A stretch of 64,000 bases of DNA from Endomychus coccineus (lineage: Eukaryota > Arthropoda > Insecta > Coleoptera > Endomychidae), in assembly GCA_958510875.1 (NCBI GenBank), contig OY294068.1:196254315-196318314 (forward strand), in the 5' to 3' direction. The notes below the pieces were generated by a model, which ran no database searches, was not told where the DNA came from, and saw only the letters and a list, made by a program, of their open reading frames with translations. Shown in pieces: positions 1-12,502 of this stretch. Position numbers and translations under genes: made by a program. Position 1 is the first letter of the stretch. Each line of letters begins with the position of its first letter.

Positions 1-1849
1 TGTTTAAAACATTAATGAATTTAGGGCCAAGAAAATATCCTCAAATCGGTTCATACGGCACGTTGTTTGTTTCTATATGGCGGAATTGAGCTCACACAAC
101 AAGACAGACCGCGGTGCGCGCTCTTTATCGAATCATGCGAAAGACGACGTCTTGAGTGTACCGAAAGCGTAAGCCGATCCTTTCGTCACACTCAAACACT
201 CCGTCTTAACGATTCGGGCAAGGGCAGCGTACTGACCTCCTAGTTCTTCATAATAAACTTTTATAACTCTAATTTCTGATAGTAAATAGGCTTTATCATA
301 ATGATAGGTGCGTTAGAGTGAATAATGAATTATATACGCGTTATATATTGTATTACGAATGGCTTGAAATAATGGCATAATAACTAGTTTACCAACAGCG
401 CCATTATGTATGACCGTAGGATATTGTATCTAGAGAAGAGACTAGAGAGGATGAGAGATACAGCTAAGAACTCAAGTAACACACATATTGATGGAACCTT
501 TATGGTAACAAGCTCGCTTGGGTGAGCTTTAATATCGCAGTGCCATTGTCTGCGGTACAAATTGTTCCCTACACTATCAGTGGATTGGTAAAGTGTATTA
601 CGTGGAATTGAGCTTCGCACACAGGCGGCACGATTTTCTTATTTGCCTGTTAGCGCCAATTGGGTGAATCCTCTATCTCGTTATGATACAAACTGCAGAT
701 GAAAATTCTATCGAACTGTGAAGACGTAAACATTTCGTCAGAAGATCTTACAGCATAAAACGAAGTATTCCATAACGGATGAGTTCAATGTGGCCTGGAT
801 TCATCTTTCCGATGCATTGACATTCTCTGACAAATGTGGAATTTTTCGATTGCTGCTGTTATCGCTATAATCGATGCTGAATATAGCAAGGTTTCTATGA
901 CAATCGTATTTATAAAGTTCGATAGTCCACAATTAGACCAATCAAAATGTAAATAACATCTAAAATTTGAGATACAAGACTGAATTGAGGAAAACTTTCT
1001 GCATTTGGTTTCTCGATCATTTGTGGACGGGTGAATAAGCCCGTTCATGACTTTTCCTATTATTAAACAAGGAAAAACCATTTTCATTTGACAACGTGTA
1101 TAACAAATTGAATATCTGAGGATCTTTCAACCGAATGTTTCTGAAATTAGGTATCGGGAGTTTTTAGGTTCGCTGAACCAGAATCTGGAATCGGAAAATG
1201 GAAAATCCGGGCCGTTTGCTGAAAAATCCGGAAAATATTACCAAATCTTAACAACAAACTACATTTTTTCTCGGACTTATAGTTTCGAAATAATAAGATG
1301 CCTGATGTGAAGAAAAATTCTGGAAAATTGCGTCGTTTTTCCTGCGTATTCCTATCTAGATCATTGTCTTACATGTCTAACAGCATGTTTTCGTGGTTGC
1401 TGAGTATTATTTTATGGTCATGGAATCAACACCGACGATAGTTTTTCGGAAACTTCAGCCGGTGTTATTGGAATAATAAGGTACCGTGATGGTTCTCGGT
1501 ATAAATTTCACAATAGGAGGAAAATTCTGAATAATTAGTGGAATAGTTTCAATAAATACATACACATTATAGGCATCGTAGATGGCCATGTATGTAGGAA
1601 TTTTGCACCCTTCCGTTTTCGTTACTCTAGTGAGGCAGAACTGTTTTCGGAAAGAGTTATGGAAGTCAGCGTTTGCAACATTCCCTCATTACCTCAGGAA
1701 AAGTTTTTAAAATGCAATATATTCCAGACTTAAAAACTTTTTTGAGGAACAAAAAATGATTGTCGAATTATCAAAGTGGATTCAAAATAGGAAAAATTAA
1801 AGTCTATGTGGCTATTACCGAGATGTCACATTCGCTAAATTAAAATGAA
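1..1849. other. No recognisable feature
   Basis: I see no coding exon, transposase or reverse transcriptase fragment here. A locally GC-richer patch lies near 90-235. Short open frames on the minus strand have no recognisable content. Confidence 0.4.
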
Positions 1850-2165
1850 GCAACGGTAGCAATCTGTATTGATCTGTCAAAAGCATTCGACATTGTTGAA
1901 CATTCTATACTTCTGGAAAAATTAAAGATGTTCAGAGTTAGGGGAATTCTGTTGTTGCTGGAAAGTTACAATATGTTTCTGAACGGAATGATATAAATTT
2001 TATAGATTAAAAAAACACTATAGTAAGAGGATTGATCCTTGGGTCACTCCTCTCCTCAATATACACTTATGACGTGCCTGTGTATGTATAAGAAAAAAAA
2101 ACTATTCCTATTTGCGGATGATACACACCAGCAACTCTATGTAGTGAAGAAGGCCCTGAACACCT
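1850..2165 (+). pseudogene. Degenerate non-LTR reverse transcriptase fragment
   Basis: Reading across frames on the plus strand gives CIDLSKAFDIVEHSILLEKL near 1863-1925. This is the D-LSKAFD block of non-LTR retrotransposon reverse transcriptases. It is followed by a GLILGSLLS-like remnant of the PQGS-LGPLL block near 2030, and by a decayed F-ADDT active-site box near 2110 (CCTATTTGCGGATGATACAC). Several frameshifts and stops separate the blocks, so this is a dead fragment with no endonuclease or 3' end in view. The order of the blocks supports the plus strand. The clade is most likely in the jockey/I supergroup, by inference only. Confidence 0.6.
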
Positions 2166-3518
2166 GAAACAAAAACATTAGAATATTCAGAAAGTTACTT
2201 TAAAAACAATATTCTATTTCTAGATTTGAGTGAAATTTGAATGATAAAAAATTCAACTTCAAAAAGGAAACTGAAAATCTCATCTTTATAGACAAATATG
2301 ACAAAATTATATCTGTGGTTAATATAGATTCCCTAGGAGATTCGCGACTAAACTGACAAATTATGACCTTCCCACGCAATCTCAATAGTCTATATGATAA
2401 TCAGTTATCGAAATCTATAATCAGCGCATGTAGTACTTGATCAATCTTTATTACAGTTTTCTTTGGGATCTTGGATCGCTTCATCTCTTGCTTGGTATGA
2501 GAAAGTTTTTTCTTTCTTCGCAGTATTGTTGATGCAGAATTAGCTTCAAAGCAGAAACAGAGAATACGAAATGTGAATTGCATGATGATTTTAGGCGAGG
2601 AAAAATATCGAAAATATCGACAGTACCCAGAGCGTATCGCGCTACATTGCATTTTAGGCTTGAGCTAGAACCGACCCTGGTAACAACATTAGGGAAATGT
2701 CGCTGGATCCGATAGTACACGAATGAACTCGTGTCCTAGTTGACATGCACGAATTAATTCAACTTACCGTGATGAGCGTAAATTGGGAATATTTTTCTTT
2801 CCACAAAACGTCCGTTCGCAATTTCCCCGAGGGTTAATATTAACACGGCGCTGCGTCGACTTCATCTAATTAAACCCTCCCTGCATAGTTCAACTACCTC
2901 GTCGTCAATATTACCCCAGGTAAAAATGTGGGCACCTCTGCAGGGTGTGGCGTTAGGCTGATGAGATTCGATATTACGCCAGGCATACGTGAGAAGTTGA
3001 TGACGACATTTTTAATGAAACTCGGCTTCGGTTAGATTCTCGACCTAATCGAGGAATTAATGGAATAAATAACGAAGACAGTAATGGAGAACCAATAGGT
3101 TGATTCATTGCATTATTTTCAGTGATTCACATGTAATTTACTACCTACAATTCATATCTACATTACATACTAAGGATAATAATAAATATACACGTATATT
3201 AATACTGCAACTGGATAAATAAATAAATCACATCATCATTATAGGATTATTTTTGCTAATACCTATTCCAGTAAGGAAAGCAAAGCTCAATATTTTAGAT
3301 AAACCACGGTCTTCGATGTTCTTATAGAGGACTACGTGTAGTGACTTATTCTTGTGAAGTTGCAGAAATTCAGTACTTTCTGCAACTTCAATTTTGGCTT
3401 TCCGCCGAACAGGTTCCAGCTCGGTGATGGAGTCTTTATTATCATTATTATGGTACGGTCTCTCTAGTCTAGATCAATCAGTTACATTACGAGCAGATAG
3501 TTCTCTGGATAGCTGTTC
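2166..3518. other. No recognisable feature
   Basis: No gene or transposon protein recognised. The minus-strand open frames at 2200-2720 show no family signature. Confidence 0.35.
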
Positions 3519-3546
3519 CTCTCTCTCTCTCTCCCTCTCTCTCTTT
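3519..3546 (+). repeat. CT microsatellite
   Basis: An interrupted run of CT dinucleotides, visible directly. It abuts the dispersed repeat that starts just downstream. Confidence 0.8.
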
Positions 3547-3550
3547 TCTT

Positions 3551-3770
3551 CGGATTTCAATGTAACATAGAGTTTGATTCAACGTCTGCCATTAGTGGTT
3601 TCTAAGTTATTTCCAATATATTTACTGTTTCTACAATCATTTACATTCGACCCGCAGGACTGTCCGAGAATTATTTTGCTAAGCAAAGTGAGGGAAATCA
3701 CTCGATCGATTGATCACAGCTTTTTTATATCAGATATGGTCTTGAGGTTAATATTGGTGAGAATATCACT
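3551..3770 (+). repeat. Dispersed repeat, copy 1 (partner at 62415-62560)
   Basis: This stretch and 62415-62560 are diverged copies in the same orientation. Both contain TGTAACATAGAGT, then a TTTCTAA-TATTTCCAATAT-like block, a CTACAATC block, TATTTTGCT and AAAGTGAGGGAA. No protein is recognised. It is probably a fragment of an unclassified interspersed element. Confidence 0.6.
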
Positions 3771-4339
3771 ATGATGACAGTTCAAATTATAATTATGGCT
3801 AATAAGTATTGTTCCTGCCACCTGCGACCCTCTGAATTGTTTATTTTATCCTAACAAAGTGCTGATTCGTATAAGAAACAGCTGCCTTGTCTAATTCTGC
3901 CACAGACAGAGCAACTAAGTCTATTAATTTGGAGAATCTTAGATAAAGGATCAGGCAAGCTCTGATCTTTCATTAACTGGAGATTGGTGGCATTAATATC
4001 CTGGCTTCCGTTTTAATAATGTTAGTTTCCGGAGAAAATATTTATTACCTCCAGTTAATTTGAATGTGTATGACAAAGGGATTGGGTAAAGCATAAATAC
4101 TGGAGTACATTCCATCTCGGTTCAAAGGGAATGTAAGTTAATAGGTGGGAATATCTTAAGTAAATAATACAACCTTCGGCGGTTCCTGTCATTAGGATCC
4201 ACCAACTACTGAAATCTGCTGAATAATTTGGCAAATACGGTTCAACAAAATGCAATTCAATTTGTATATTATACATTATCGTCATAATAATAGAAACTAA
4301 TTGATATCACTAAACCTAAATAACCCTAAAGACGATAGA
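3771..4339. other. No recognisable feature
   Basis: A 76-aa minus-strand frame at 4055-4285 has no recognised domain. Nothing else was found. Confidence 0.35.
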
Positions 4340-5400
4340 TAATGGGAAAAAACTAAGCTACGGCCCGCGGGCCAAATCTGACCCGCCAATGTCATAAATC
4401 CGGCCCACGACAGCTAATGGCTTATTGTTGTTGTGATAAGTTGGATAAAAAGACAAAAAATGATAATAGCTCGGTTTTATCAACTTGCTAGTTAAAGCTC
4501 AATGACAAGTGTAATACGCAGAAAGTTTAACTTAAGCGTAATAACTAATAAATAATTAAAATGAGTACCACTAACATTATAAACATTATAACATATAAAA
4601 TACTGATGAGATTTATGTGATTGTGATTTTCCACTGACAATAGTTTGTAGTTGTGGACCAATTTTATTTGTACCCATTATTAAAAGAGATTTAAGATGCT
4701 CATCGGTTAACTTAGATCTGTAAACATTCTTTGTGTACTTCATTTTGGCAAAACTCACACAAGTAAGTAGTACCAAAAACAGAAAACGACGTTTAATGTT
4801 ATATTCTTCGAGAACGGCTATGTTTTCATTGCATATCAAACAAAGTGTACTGGACTCAATCTTTGAAGAATCTCCATACACTGTCGCTTCTTTTCTATAC
4901 TAGTAAATCACACACAAAAACAAAATGTCAAATCAAAATACTGTTACGAAGATGTCTTACACGCACAAACACGTTTCAAATAGTTAAGCACTTCTTTATT
5001 ACACAACAGGCAGTTTAACTAGATGGACTGACTCGCGGTCGAGCCTCTATGATTTTACACTCCGATTACTGCCATCTAGAAGTGAGTGGAATACATCAGA
5101 ACTTTCTCGAAACAAAACGGAATTATTCTCTGATGTTAAATTGTTACTGCGCTTTCGAAAGTACTACTATCGCTATCTGTTAGCGATAGAAGGTACTACC
5201 GCTAATTAAATCCGTGTATGACTACCGGGTGTCATCAAGTGTCGCGGTCGTAACAATAAAGTACAGTTAGTACACAAAAGTAATTGAACTAGCAAATTCA
5301 GCAAGTGTATGCTCGCTCGGGGCGCGTACTCGCGACTACTGTAAAAATTGAAACGGTTTTGGCCTTGGCTGGAAAGTTTGGGAACCCCTGCTGTAGTGGG
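4340..5400 (-). mobile_element. Decayed hAT-like (ZBED-type) element
   Basis: The left edge carries a CTACGGCCCGCGGGCC block (4357-4373) and the right edge a TTTGGGAACCCCTGCTGTAG block (5378-5398). Such terminal blocks are familiar from ZBED/hAT transposons of animals. Between them, on the minus strand, lies a deleted transposase remnant. No clean 8-bp target duplication was identified, so the exact ends are approximate. Confidence 0.5.
4492..4881 (-). pseudogene. hAT/ZBED-type transposase remnant (N- and C-terminal ends fused by deletion)
   Basis: The frame begins with a BED-finger-like start, CLICNENIAVLEEYNIKR. This is the first cysteine pair and the segment leading to the zinc-binding histidines, but the histidines themselves are missing. 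It then jumps to VYRSKLTDEHLKSLLIMG, which resembles the C-terminal dimerisation end of ZBED/GTF2IRD2-like hAT transposases. The whole catalytic core is absent, so the 129-aa frame is best explained by an internal deletion in a hAT transposase copy rather than a host gene. It lies inside the boundaries inferred for the flanking element. Confidence 0.6.
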
Positions 5401-6417
5401 CTGAAGTCGAGTGACGACGCAAGTTATACTCATTCCGATGTTTACGTTTCTTTCCATTCTATAATAGTGAGAAATTCTTTCCGTTTGTATATTTTCTTCC
5501 ATTGTCATTGATACAGACCTGAATGAACCATACAGCTCTCATCCATGGAAAAACTACTGTAATAAAATATGTTGACGCGAAAATGCGTTTACACACGGAG
5601 AAAAAACGACGAATCGCGTGGTTTCTCTGGTGGAAAACCGCCACGAAAGTTCGATAATCCGATATGGAAGATTGATGCTCAGTCTAATCTAAACGATTGA
5701 CTCAATTTTATATGTATTAACGTTCAATAGACGTTGCCAGCCCTCCGTGCCATTGATTTTTCTCGGGGGCATTATGCAGCGTACTTCATTAAACTACGAT
5801 ATGAGAGCAATGTCGAATATATTTTGCAAGTCAAATTCCAACCACAGCAACATGTGTGCTGAAGTATAATATATTCCGAGGTACATTATGCAGATACGTA
5901 TGTTTGTAAGAGTGCGACCTCGAGGCAACATTCGACACAAAGATGAATTTATATTTTATATCGGAAGGACGATGGTACATATCCACAGAATTGAATCTTT
6001 TATTACGTCAAGTTTGAGGCGAATTTTCAAGGCGCGGTTCGTGGAAAATATTGCCTGCCGTAACTATTTTCAAATAGTTATTTTTGTTTCTTGTTTTCCG
6101 CCCCAGTAATTGTGTGATGCAGATCAAGCTACAATAGCACAGCCTGGTGAAGTTCAAGGCAAAACATGTTGATGCATTTCCGAACAAATGTAACGCCAAT
6201 AGAGCCGAACAAACAATGGTTATTCAGAATGTATGAAACAAATGTTTTTAAATGGAATTTTCGTTTAGTTTTTGTTCAAGAATATATTGTTTCCCCACCT
6301 TAGGAGAATGAAATGGATCCGCTGTTTCTTGCAGCCGGTTATTGCATTCCATGAAGGCCCCGAACTTCATAAAATTGATCACAAATTGGCGAAAAATATA
6401 GAGGGATTTTAAACACG
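5401..6417. other. No recognisable feature
   Basis: Only short open frames without a recognisable domain. Confidence 0.35.
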
Positions 6418-6895
6418 ATATATGGCCTTATCTACAATTAAATTAATATGCTTAGACAACAAATTTTTCAAGAATGCTGCAGACTTTCACAGGACCGATA
6501 ATTTTGCCAAAGATAACGAATTTGAGATTTTAATATATACAATGAGGTTTACCGACAATATAGTTTATTATGCTTGGACAAAACATGTTTTAAGCCTCAG
6601 TAGTGTAACGTAACGATCATCTTTTACCAACGATAACCAATTTCAGGTTTTAAAATGCAAGAGGGCTGTCTTCAGCTTCATATACGGCATTTTCGATATT
6701 AAAATTATTTATGCTTCGATAAAACATTAATTTTTGGATGAAAAAGCCATATATGAACGTGACAATAGCCTTTTTCTATCTTAAAGCCTCAAGTTCGTTA
6801 TCTTTATCCAAAAATAACCTTCACGTAAATCTTTGGAAGTTTGAAAAAAGTTTTGTTCAAGCATAATTTTTAAAAAGCCATATATCTTTTTATAA
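6418..6895. repeat. Imperfect foldback (MITE-like) element
   Basis: The left part (TATATGGCC at about 6420, AAAGATAACGAATTTGAG at about 6508) reappears inverted on the right (CTCAAGTTCGTTATCTTT at about 6788, GCCATATATC at about 6885). The arms are diverged and interrupted. No protein is encoded. Target duplications were not resolved. Confidence 0.45.
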
Positions 6896-7089
6896 CACAA
6901 AACGTTTTTCTATCGATGGTCAAGGGTTGTTTTTGACGCACATGCAGACGAATTTATGCATCACCCGTTCAACCTGAGTAATCCTTTCTTTCGCTAGTTC
7001 AAATTGTCTGCATTTTCTCCAGACCTGTTCAGTATTTCTGCCTGCCTTCAACCTAGACAAACGAAAACTTGCGTTTTAGAAATACCTAT

Positions 7090-7460
7090 CATACATGCCA
7101 TGAGATATTGAGTCCGTTGTGGGAAGCGAAAAATGACAGATCTATACAAGATATAGGCTTGACGTTGTCCTCTTCGATAAACAAACCAAGACTATGTATG
7201 TCACGGAATTGTCTTCTCTGGCAGGAAAGAACATAGTGTTGGAAGAGGAAGAAAATGGACCAAATACTCAGGCCATAAAGTCGTATCAGTGCTTCTGATT
7301 ATCGGTGTCGGGGCGTAATTCGGTCTTCGCTCCATTCAAACTTGAAAATCATTCCGGCCTGCAAGAACTCGTCAGAGATCTTGATAGACCGGATGCGGAA
7401 TGCAGTCATTATAGATCCAATAAGGCTTCTTAGGGCACACCATTTGATAACCTCAAGCTA
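7090..7460 (+). pseudogene. Possible R4/Dong-like retrotransposon C-terminal fragment
   Basis: A plus-strand frame near 7150-7260 reads DVVLFDKQTKTMYVTELSS. This resembles the restriction-like endonuclease/C-terminal region of R2/R4-type retrotransposons, in which a D...DKQT...V-E motif precedes a KY-repeat segment. The following sequence decays through stops, and a GFLGHTI-like remnant near 7425-7450 may be the LGTA-I end of the protein. This is recognised only from pattern, and the reading is tentative. A second R4/Dong-like fragment lies 1.3 kb downstream in the same orientation. Confidence 0.35.
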
Positions 7461-8777
7461 CTTACCGAACGGTGGAAAAGAATACCTTCAGTTGACTGAT
7501 TCGATTTTACTGGCGTGATTGCTCCGATGTCGCCGGAGCACGCTGCAGCCCCGACCAGGCATTTATGTGAAAAAAAGCCTGTCTATCAAAGGCTTTTTGT
7601 GGTGAGAAGTTAATGCAGTGAAAACCTTCCAATATCGATCATGTGATCGATAAAGAGAGCATGTAGGAACTGTTATTCATTCCCCATCGCTATTTCATCA
7701 ATAATTTTAATTACTTAATTGTGGTATCAATTTGTTGAAGGAAAAATACAACAAACACATATTTTGAACGATATATATGTTTCTTCCCAAAATAATCGGA
7801 AATCAATGACTGCTTCATATTTTTAAAGATGCTCGAATTTGTGGCGATATTAGTGTTAAAATTGTTATCACTGTTTACTCAAAAGTAACTATCATACTGG
7901 CTATTGTTCACCCCTAAATGCCTATCACTTTGAGCTGTGGTGTTGACCAATTCTCCGTGGTGAAATCAATTACCGCCCTGAGGTAAGACAAAGTTTGCTC
8001 TTCGTTAAATCTATACTATTAATTCTTAACTTAAGAATTAATGATGGCTGAGCTAGATTATTACAATTTATGATCCAGGCTGAATTATATATTGTCTCAC
8101 CCAGAATCCTAACCCAATTCGTGAATTGAAGAAGATGGCAAAGAAGTACACAAACAACATCGATCTGACTAGTTCATATTATTGGTAGCTCGAAAGCCTG
8201 ACGAAATGCGATACTATAAAGTTATTTGATGCGACCTGAAACGAGAATATTAATTAATAAATACCAATTTTGAACATAACTAATTAATAAACTGAACTGC
8301 ATATTATCATTGGAAGAGTTAATGAAATGGAATTTGAATTATCAACTAAACTTTATATAATATAAACATACATGAAAATGTATCCAATCAACTAGCAACA
8401 TCAAAATTGTATGGAGATTTTCATTACAAGTAGGATTTACAAATGCAATACAGTACATTATACTACCATAAGGCTCATGGTGTGTTAAGAACTTTGATAA
8501 CATAGATACCTAACTTTACATCAGTTCTTACTTATTCTTAAGGTGGCCCATCTAGTTTATAGAATATGACAAGCGTGGCCAGAGCTAGTGTCAGCCATTC
8601 TATTGGAAATCTTTATGAACTTACCTTACGTTCACTTGCTGAAAGAGGCCAGCTGCCGCTACCACTAAAACACAAAGAACATAGGTAGTCATAATATTCT
8701 GGAAATTATACCACATGTTAGGGCCTCAATGACCTGTTTTTTAACATGGTGTCCCCGGAAATAAAGCTTTTGGTTCT
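7461..8777. other. No recognisable feature
   Basis: No coding or repeat signal that I can support. Confidence 0.35.
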
Positions 8778-9790
8778 TTGGCAGTTGAACCTGTAAGATG
8801 TCGATATTACTCTGAATCACCGAAAGACCAAAGACATCAGATCACCCATTTATTTCCCATGGATGACCTGGAACTGTATGCCTCTGGGGCGAAATACCTT
8901 CATCAGGCTCTCAACGTGCTTCAAGAATATACACGAGCCGTAGGCATGTTGTTGGGATTGGTGCGTGCGCAGTGTTACATTTGAGGAGAGGACGATCTCC
9001 GGAAGTCCACAAGAATATGCAGATTGCTGGCGGAAGCATCTTGAAACATTTGGATGCTGGAGAGACCTATCATATCTGGGAATTGAACAACGTCCTAATT
9101 ATGACGCTTCCCAGATGAAAGTGGATCTCTGCGGCAAATACAAAAGTCTTGTTCGAAAGATTTGGTCGTCCAAACTTTCGAGTGAGAACAAAGCGTCTGC
9201 AAGAAATATACTTGTCGTTCCAGTCCTGCTCCACTCTTTTGGTGTGGTGGAATGGACGGTCGATGAGCGACAAAGACACCCGGAAAATGATGCATATCCA
9301 TCAGAGTGTGCATCTCAGATCGTCCGTCTCCCCCATTCATCTCCCACATCACCGTGGAGAAGAAGAGTCTGGAAGACCTGCATCGATGTGTTTTGTTCTA
9401 AGTAAAGTTCTCAGGAGTTGGGACCCCCTCCTGTGCCTTGTCAAAAGTACGAATTGGCCGCAATTAGGGCATTCCTCATCAAGGCAGCACAAGAAGCTGC
9501 AGAAGAAAGTAGTCTAGAATTTCACTTCAGTCGAGAAGGTCAACTAGGGAGCGAGCTCGAGTTCCAATAGATAAGTGCCCAGGAGCGCGATCTTATGCTC
9601 AGGTGACACGTTGACAAGCCGATATACGATGTTTTCTGTAGAAACATCAAAACGCTCGGCTATTCAATAAGGCAGACCTTCGGCTACCTAAGGTCAGAAG
9701 GGCTTACAACCGAGAGCGAAAGATTTACGGCAGCTTGCCAAGATAGCGTGATCAACACCTTGGTCTATCGCCGGAACTTGGATGGGTGTG
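8778..9790 (+). pseudogene. R4/Dong-like non-LTR reverse transcriptase, frameshifted
   Basis: The first frame (8778-8984) has HLFPMDDLELYASGAKYLH, the Y/F-MDD active-site block typical of R2/R4-type reverse transcriptases, followed by VGMLLGL. After a frameshift the next frame (8965-9405) continues with YLGI (about residue 35) and ENKASARNILVVPVLLHSFG, the conserved A-N...VPVL-YSFG-V-W segment of the thumb. A further frameshift near 9270 moves the tail (DTRKMM-H---) into the frame ending at 9517. Near 9680 a GYLRSEGLTTESERF segment resembles the region before the C-terminal zinc knuckle. Three frames for one protein show it is dead. It could instead be another R2-group element. Confidence 0.65.
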
Positions 9791-9824
9791 CGTGTATCTG
9801 ATCAGTAACTTCATCGTCTGCCTT

Positions 9825-9870
9825 GTTCTCCTGATGAGGTCATGAGGAGGCCGAAACAGCTGTCTGGAAC
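9825..9870 (+). ncRNA. Hammerhead-ribozyme-like motif
   Basis: CTGATGA at 9831-9837 is followed by a short stem II (GGTC 9838-9841 with GGCC 9849-9852), GAAA at 9853-9856, then ACAGCTGT and C9864. AC/GU can form stem III with loop AGCU, placing the expected GUC cleavage site after 9864. GTTCTC (9825-9830) can pair with TGGAAC (9865-9870) as stem I apart from the pair next to the core. The layout matches a type I hammerhead. It lies about 35 bp past the R4/Dong-like fragment. Self-cleavage is not shown. Confidence 0.55.
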
Positions 9871-9890
9871 TAATAGTTCACTATCCAATC

Positions 9891-10843
9891 TGTGGAGCCA
9901 AAATTTTGTTGGTCACATAGACACATACCAAAGGGCTGTCTCCTATGGTGACCAATGGGTCATGCTCCTAAGACAATTCAGAATCCAGAATTGAAACCGG
10001 AGTAACTGAAGTTACAACTAATTATAATGAATATGAGTAGCGGCTTAGTTTCCAATCATCTATTTTCACATTTCAATATGTGGAAAATCCGAAAAATCAA
10101 GTTTAATACATGTTTTCCATGGTACCCATTCATATTGTCTAGTTTTTAATGACTTCATATTCCTAAAATTTCATAGAATTTCGATGTGTATATAAATTCA
10201 ATCACGCCTCACGCTCTATTGGAAATACAAGTGTGGTAAATATCGACGCAAATGAAATCGGGTCATAGATTTGCTTCGCTTCATATAAATGTTATTCTAT
10301 TGCATACACGTCGATGATATATATGCCCATTCGATAATAATTTATAAAAATATACATAAATTTCGAGCACACATTATTCTCACACACGAGAAGTTTTTAA
10401 CGAACATATAAAACCGGTCATGAGGAAACTCAGCCATTATGACTACGTAATAAAATGGTTAAAATTTAGAAAAGAGGCAAAACTGGTGAACAACTTGCTC
10501 TTGAGAAATTGCCGTATCAGCATCTTACTAGGTGGATATAATACAGCTAATGACGTTATCGATTAAAGAGAAGGCACTTAGTCCGTGAGTAACCAATCCT
10601 TGTGTGCCGATGAACCGACGAGCAGATTGAAGCTTCCACTTAATTGTGATTCGAGAGCTGACTGGACTTGTTTTTAAAGCACTTTTAAATCTCGTGTTCT
10701 TTCAAATTCCGATAGCTACTTGGCTTTGAGCTAAAAATGGAGGACGTAGGCGTGAATTGACTCTTCGGAATCGCAAAGACAATTTAAATACAAATTGGAC
10801 ACAGTAATATAGAATCATATAATATTAACTATGATTTGTGCGA
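9891..10843. other. No recognisable feature
   Basis: Nothing supported apart from AT-rich non-coding sequence. Confidence 0.35.
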
Positions 10844-11005
10844 CTGATTACTAGAGCTCGGGAAATATGCACTTAAAAAACCCTATGATATGCATGCAAA
10901 TATGAACAAAAACTAGTTGTAATATGCACTAAAATATGCTAAGAGATTCATTTACAAATCTAAAAATAGTTAGATTGTTAGTTCTTTGCAACTCCTTGAC
11001 GGAAA

Positions 11006-11188
11006 CTAAATATGCAGTATCACACCCACTCCCGCTTTAACCAAGTTTGCAATATACCGTCCTTTAACATCAGTCGTCTCGTCAACAGATATCCATATTG
11101 GAATATTCCCAATTGCGGTTTTAATCGCTTCAACAGTAAATTGCATGTTGGAATCAACGTATGGTCGTAGCAGAAGGAACCTGAACAT
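11006..11188 (-). pseudogene. hAT transposase fragment (start of catalytic domain)
   Basis: Sixty residues are open on the minus strand. They include IPIWISVDETTDVKGRYIAN, which matches the first block of the hAT RNase H-like catalytic domain, whose first catalytic Asp sits in the S-DETTD motif. No second Asp or catalytic Glu follows before the frame closes, and the foldback insert interrupts the upstream part. It lies within the terminal repeats described for 10852-13737 and is presumed to be what remains of that element's transposase. Confidence 0.65.
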
Positions 11189-11365
11189 CTTTGCAGTACT
11201 TGGTTAAAAATTTTTGAAATAATGGATTATCCAATTTTGCAATTGGGATATTGCAACCGACCAACAAACTGAATAATTAAAAGTTTGTTGATCCGAAACT
11301 TTCGTTTGATTTGTGGTGATGAACAGCTGAACTGTGATTCGAAAAAAGGCCGAAAAAAGCAAATA

Positions 11366-12502
11366 TTTCAGAACCTAACGAGACTCTGCCTCCCCCCCCC
11401 CCATGTTTTCGAGGATGCCGAACATGATGGCGGTGGTTTAAACTCTTTCTGAGTTGACCGTCACCCCCAAACGGCAAAAACAACCCCCAAAAAGGGTGAA
11501 ACGCGGATATACCGACATATTCCGAGAAAAACCGCGTCACCTCCCGTTTTCGAGGATGCTGAACACGATGCCGGTACTTTGGAATTTCTCCGAGTCAACC
11601 CCATCCCTTCAATGGCCAAAAACAACCCCCGAAAGGGGTGAAACTCGGATATACCGACATATTCCGAGAAAAACTGCGTCCCTTCCGTTTTCGAGTGTGC
11701 TGAACACTATGGTGATTCTGAATCTTCTCCCCGAAGCAAACTAACCGCTGAAACAGACAACAACTACCCCTTTGATACCCTGAATTCGTGAAGTGGATGA
11801 GAAAAATCCGATAAGAGAGAATGTATAATAAATCATTGAATACACACCGGATGATGTTTCCACATTTGTTGACTGACTGTTCACCCTGAAAAATAGGCGT
11901 ATACATCGTGTCTGGCTAGGTTATTTGATGGTTTTTAGGTGAGAAAATCTCCTGTATGGAATCAATGGTACAATTTTACATATTGTATTTTGTTAAATCA
12001 TAAACATTTTTATTTCACGCGTACAATTACTTATTAACTATATATACAGATTTAAAACTGTTTCATTGACGCTTATAACTACATATCCACTATATATTCA
12101 TATAAAACATCATTATTGACGCATACAATTACATTCATTATAGGTAAATATGAAACATCGTTATAAAATTCATTTTCATTGAAAAAAATGATCCGCTCAA
12201 TATAATCTACGTCGCTTACAAGTGGAATTGCAGGGTTTCACCCCTTTCGGGGGTTGTTTTTTGCCGTTTAAGGGGTGGGGTTGACTCGGAGAAATTCCAA
12301 AGTACCGGCATCGTGTTCAGCATCCTCGAAAACGGGAGGTGACGCGGTTTTTCTCGGAATATGTCGGTATATCCGCGTTTCACCTTTTTTGGGGGTTGTT
12401 TTTGGCGGTGACGGTCAAATCAGAAAGAGTTTAAACCACCGCCATCGTGCTCAGCATCCTTGAAAACGGGGGGAGGACAGAGTCTCGTTAGGCTCTGAAA
12501 TC
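11366..12502. repeat. Foldback repeat built from 141-bp tandem units
   Basis: Arms 11366-11645 and 12236-12502 are inverted copies; TTTCAGAACCTAACGAGACT on the left matches AGTCTCGTTAGGCTCTGAAA on the right. Within the left arm the marker GTTTTCGAG starts at 11405, 11546 and 11687, an exact 141-bp spacing. The units include CGGATATACCGACATATTCC and a GGGTGAAAC block. Open frames on both strands here (up to 103 aa) are by-products of the repeat. It is inserted within the hAT-like element. Confidence 0.8.

Noticed and set aside
785..1087. 100-aa minus-strand open frame
   Set aside because: No recognisable domain, splice context or repeat; length is within chance expectation for the window.
11277..11906. 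Overlapping open frames of 87-103 aa on both strands
   Set aside because: They are produced by the GC-rich 141-bp tandem units of the foldback and repeat with it.
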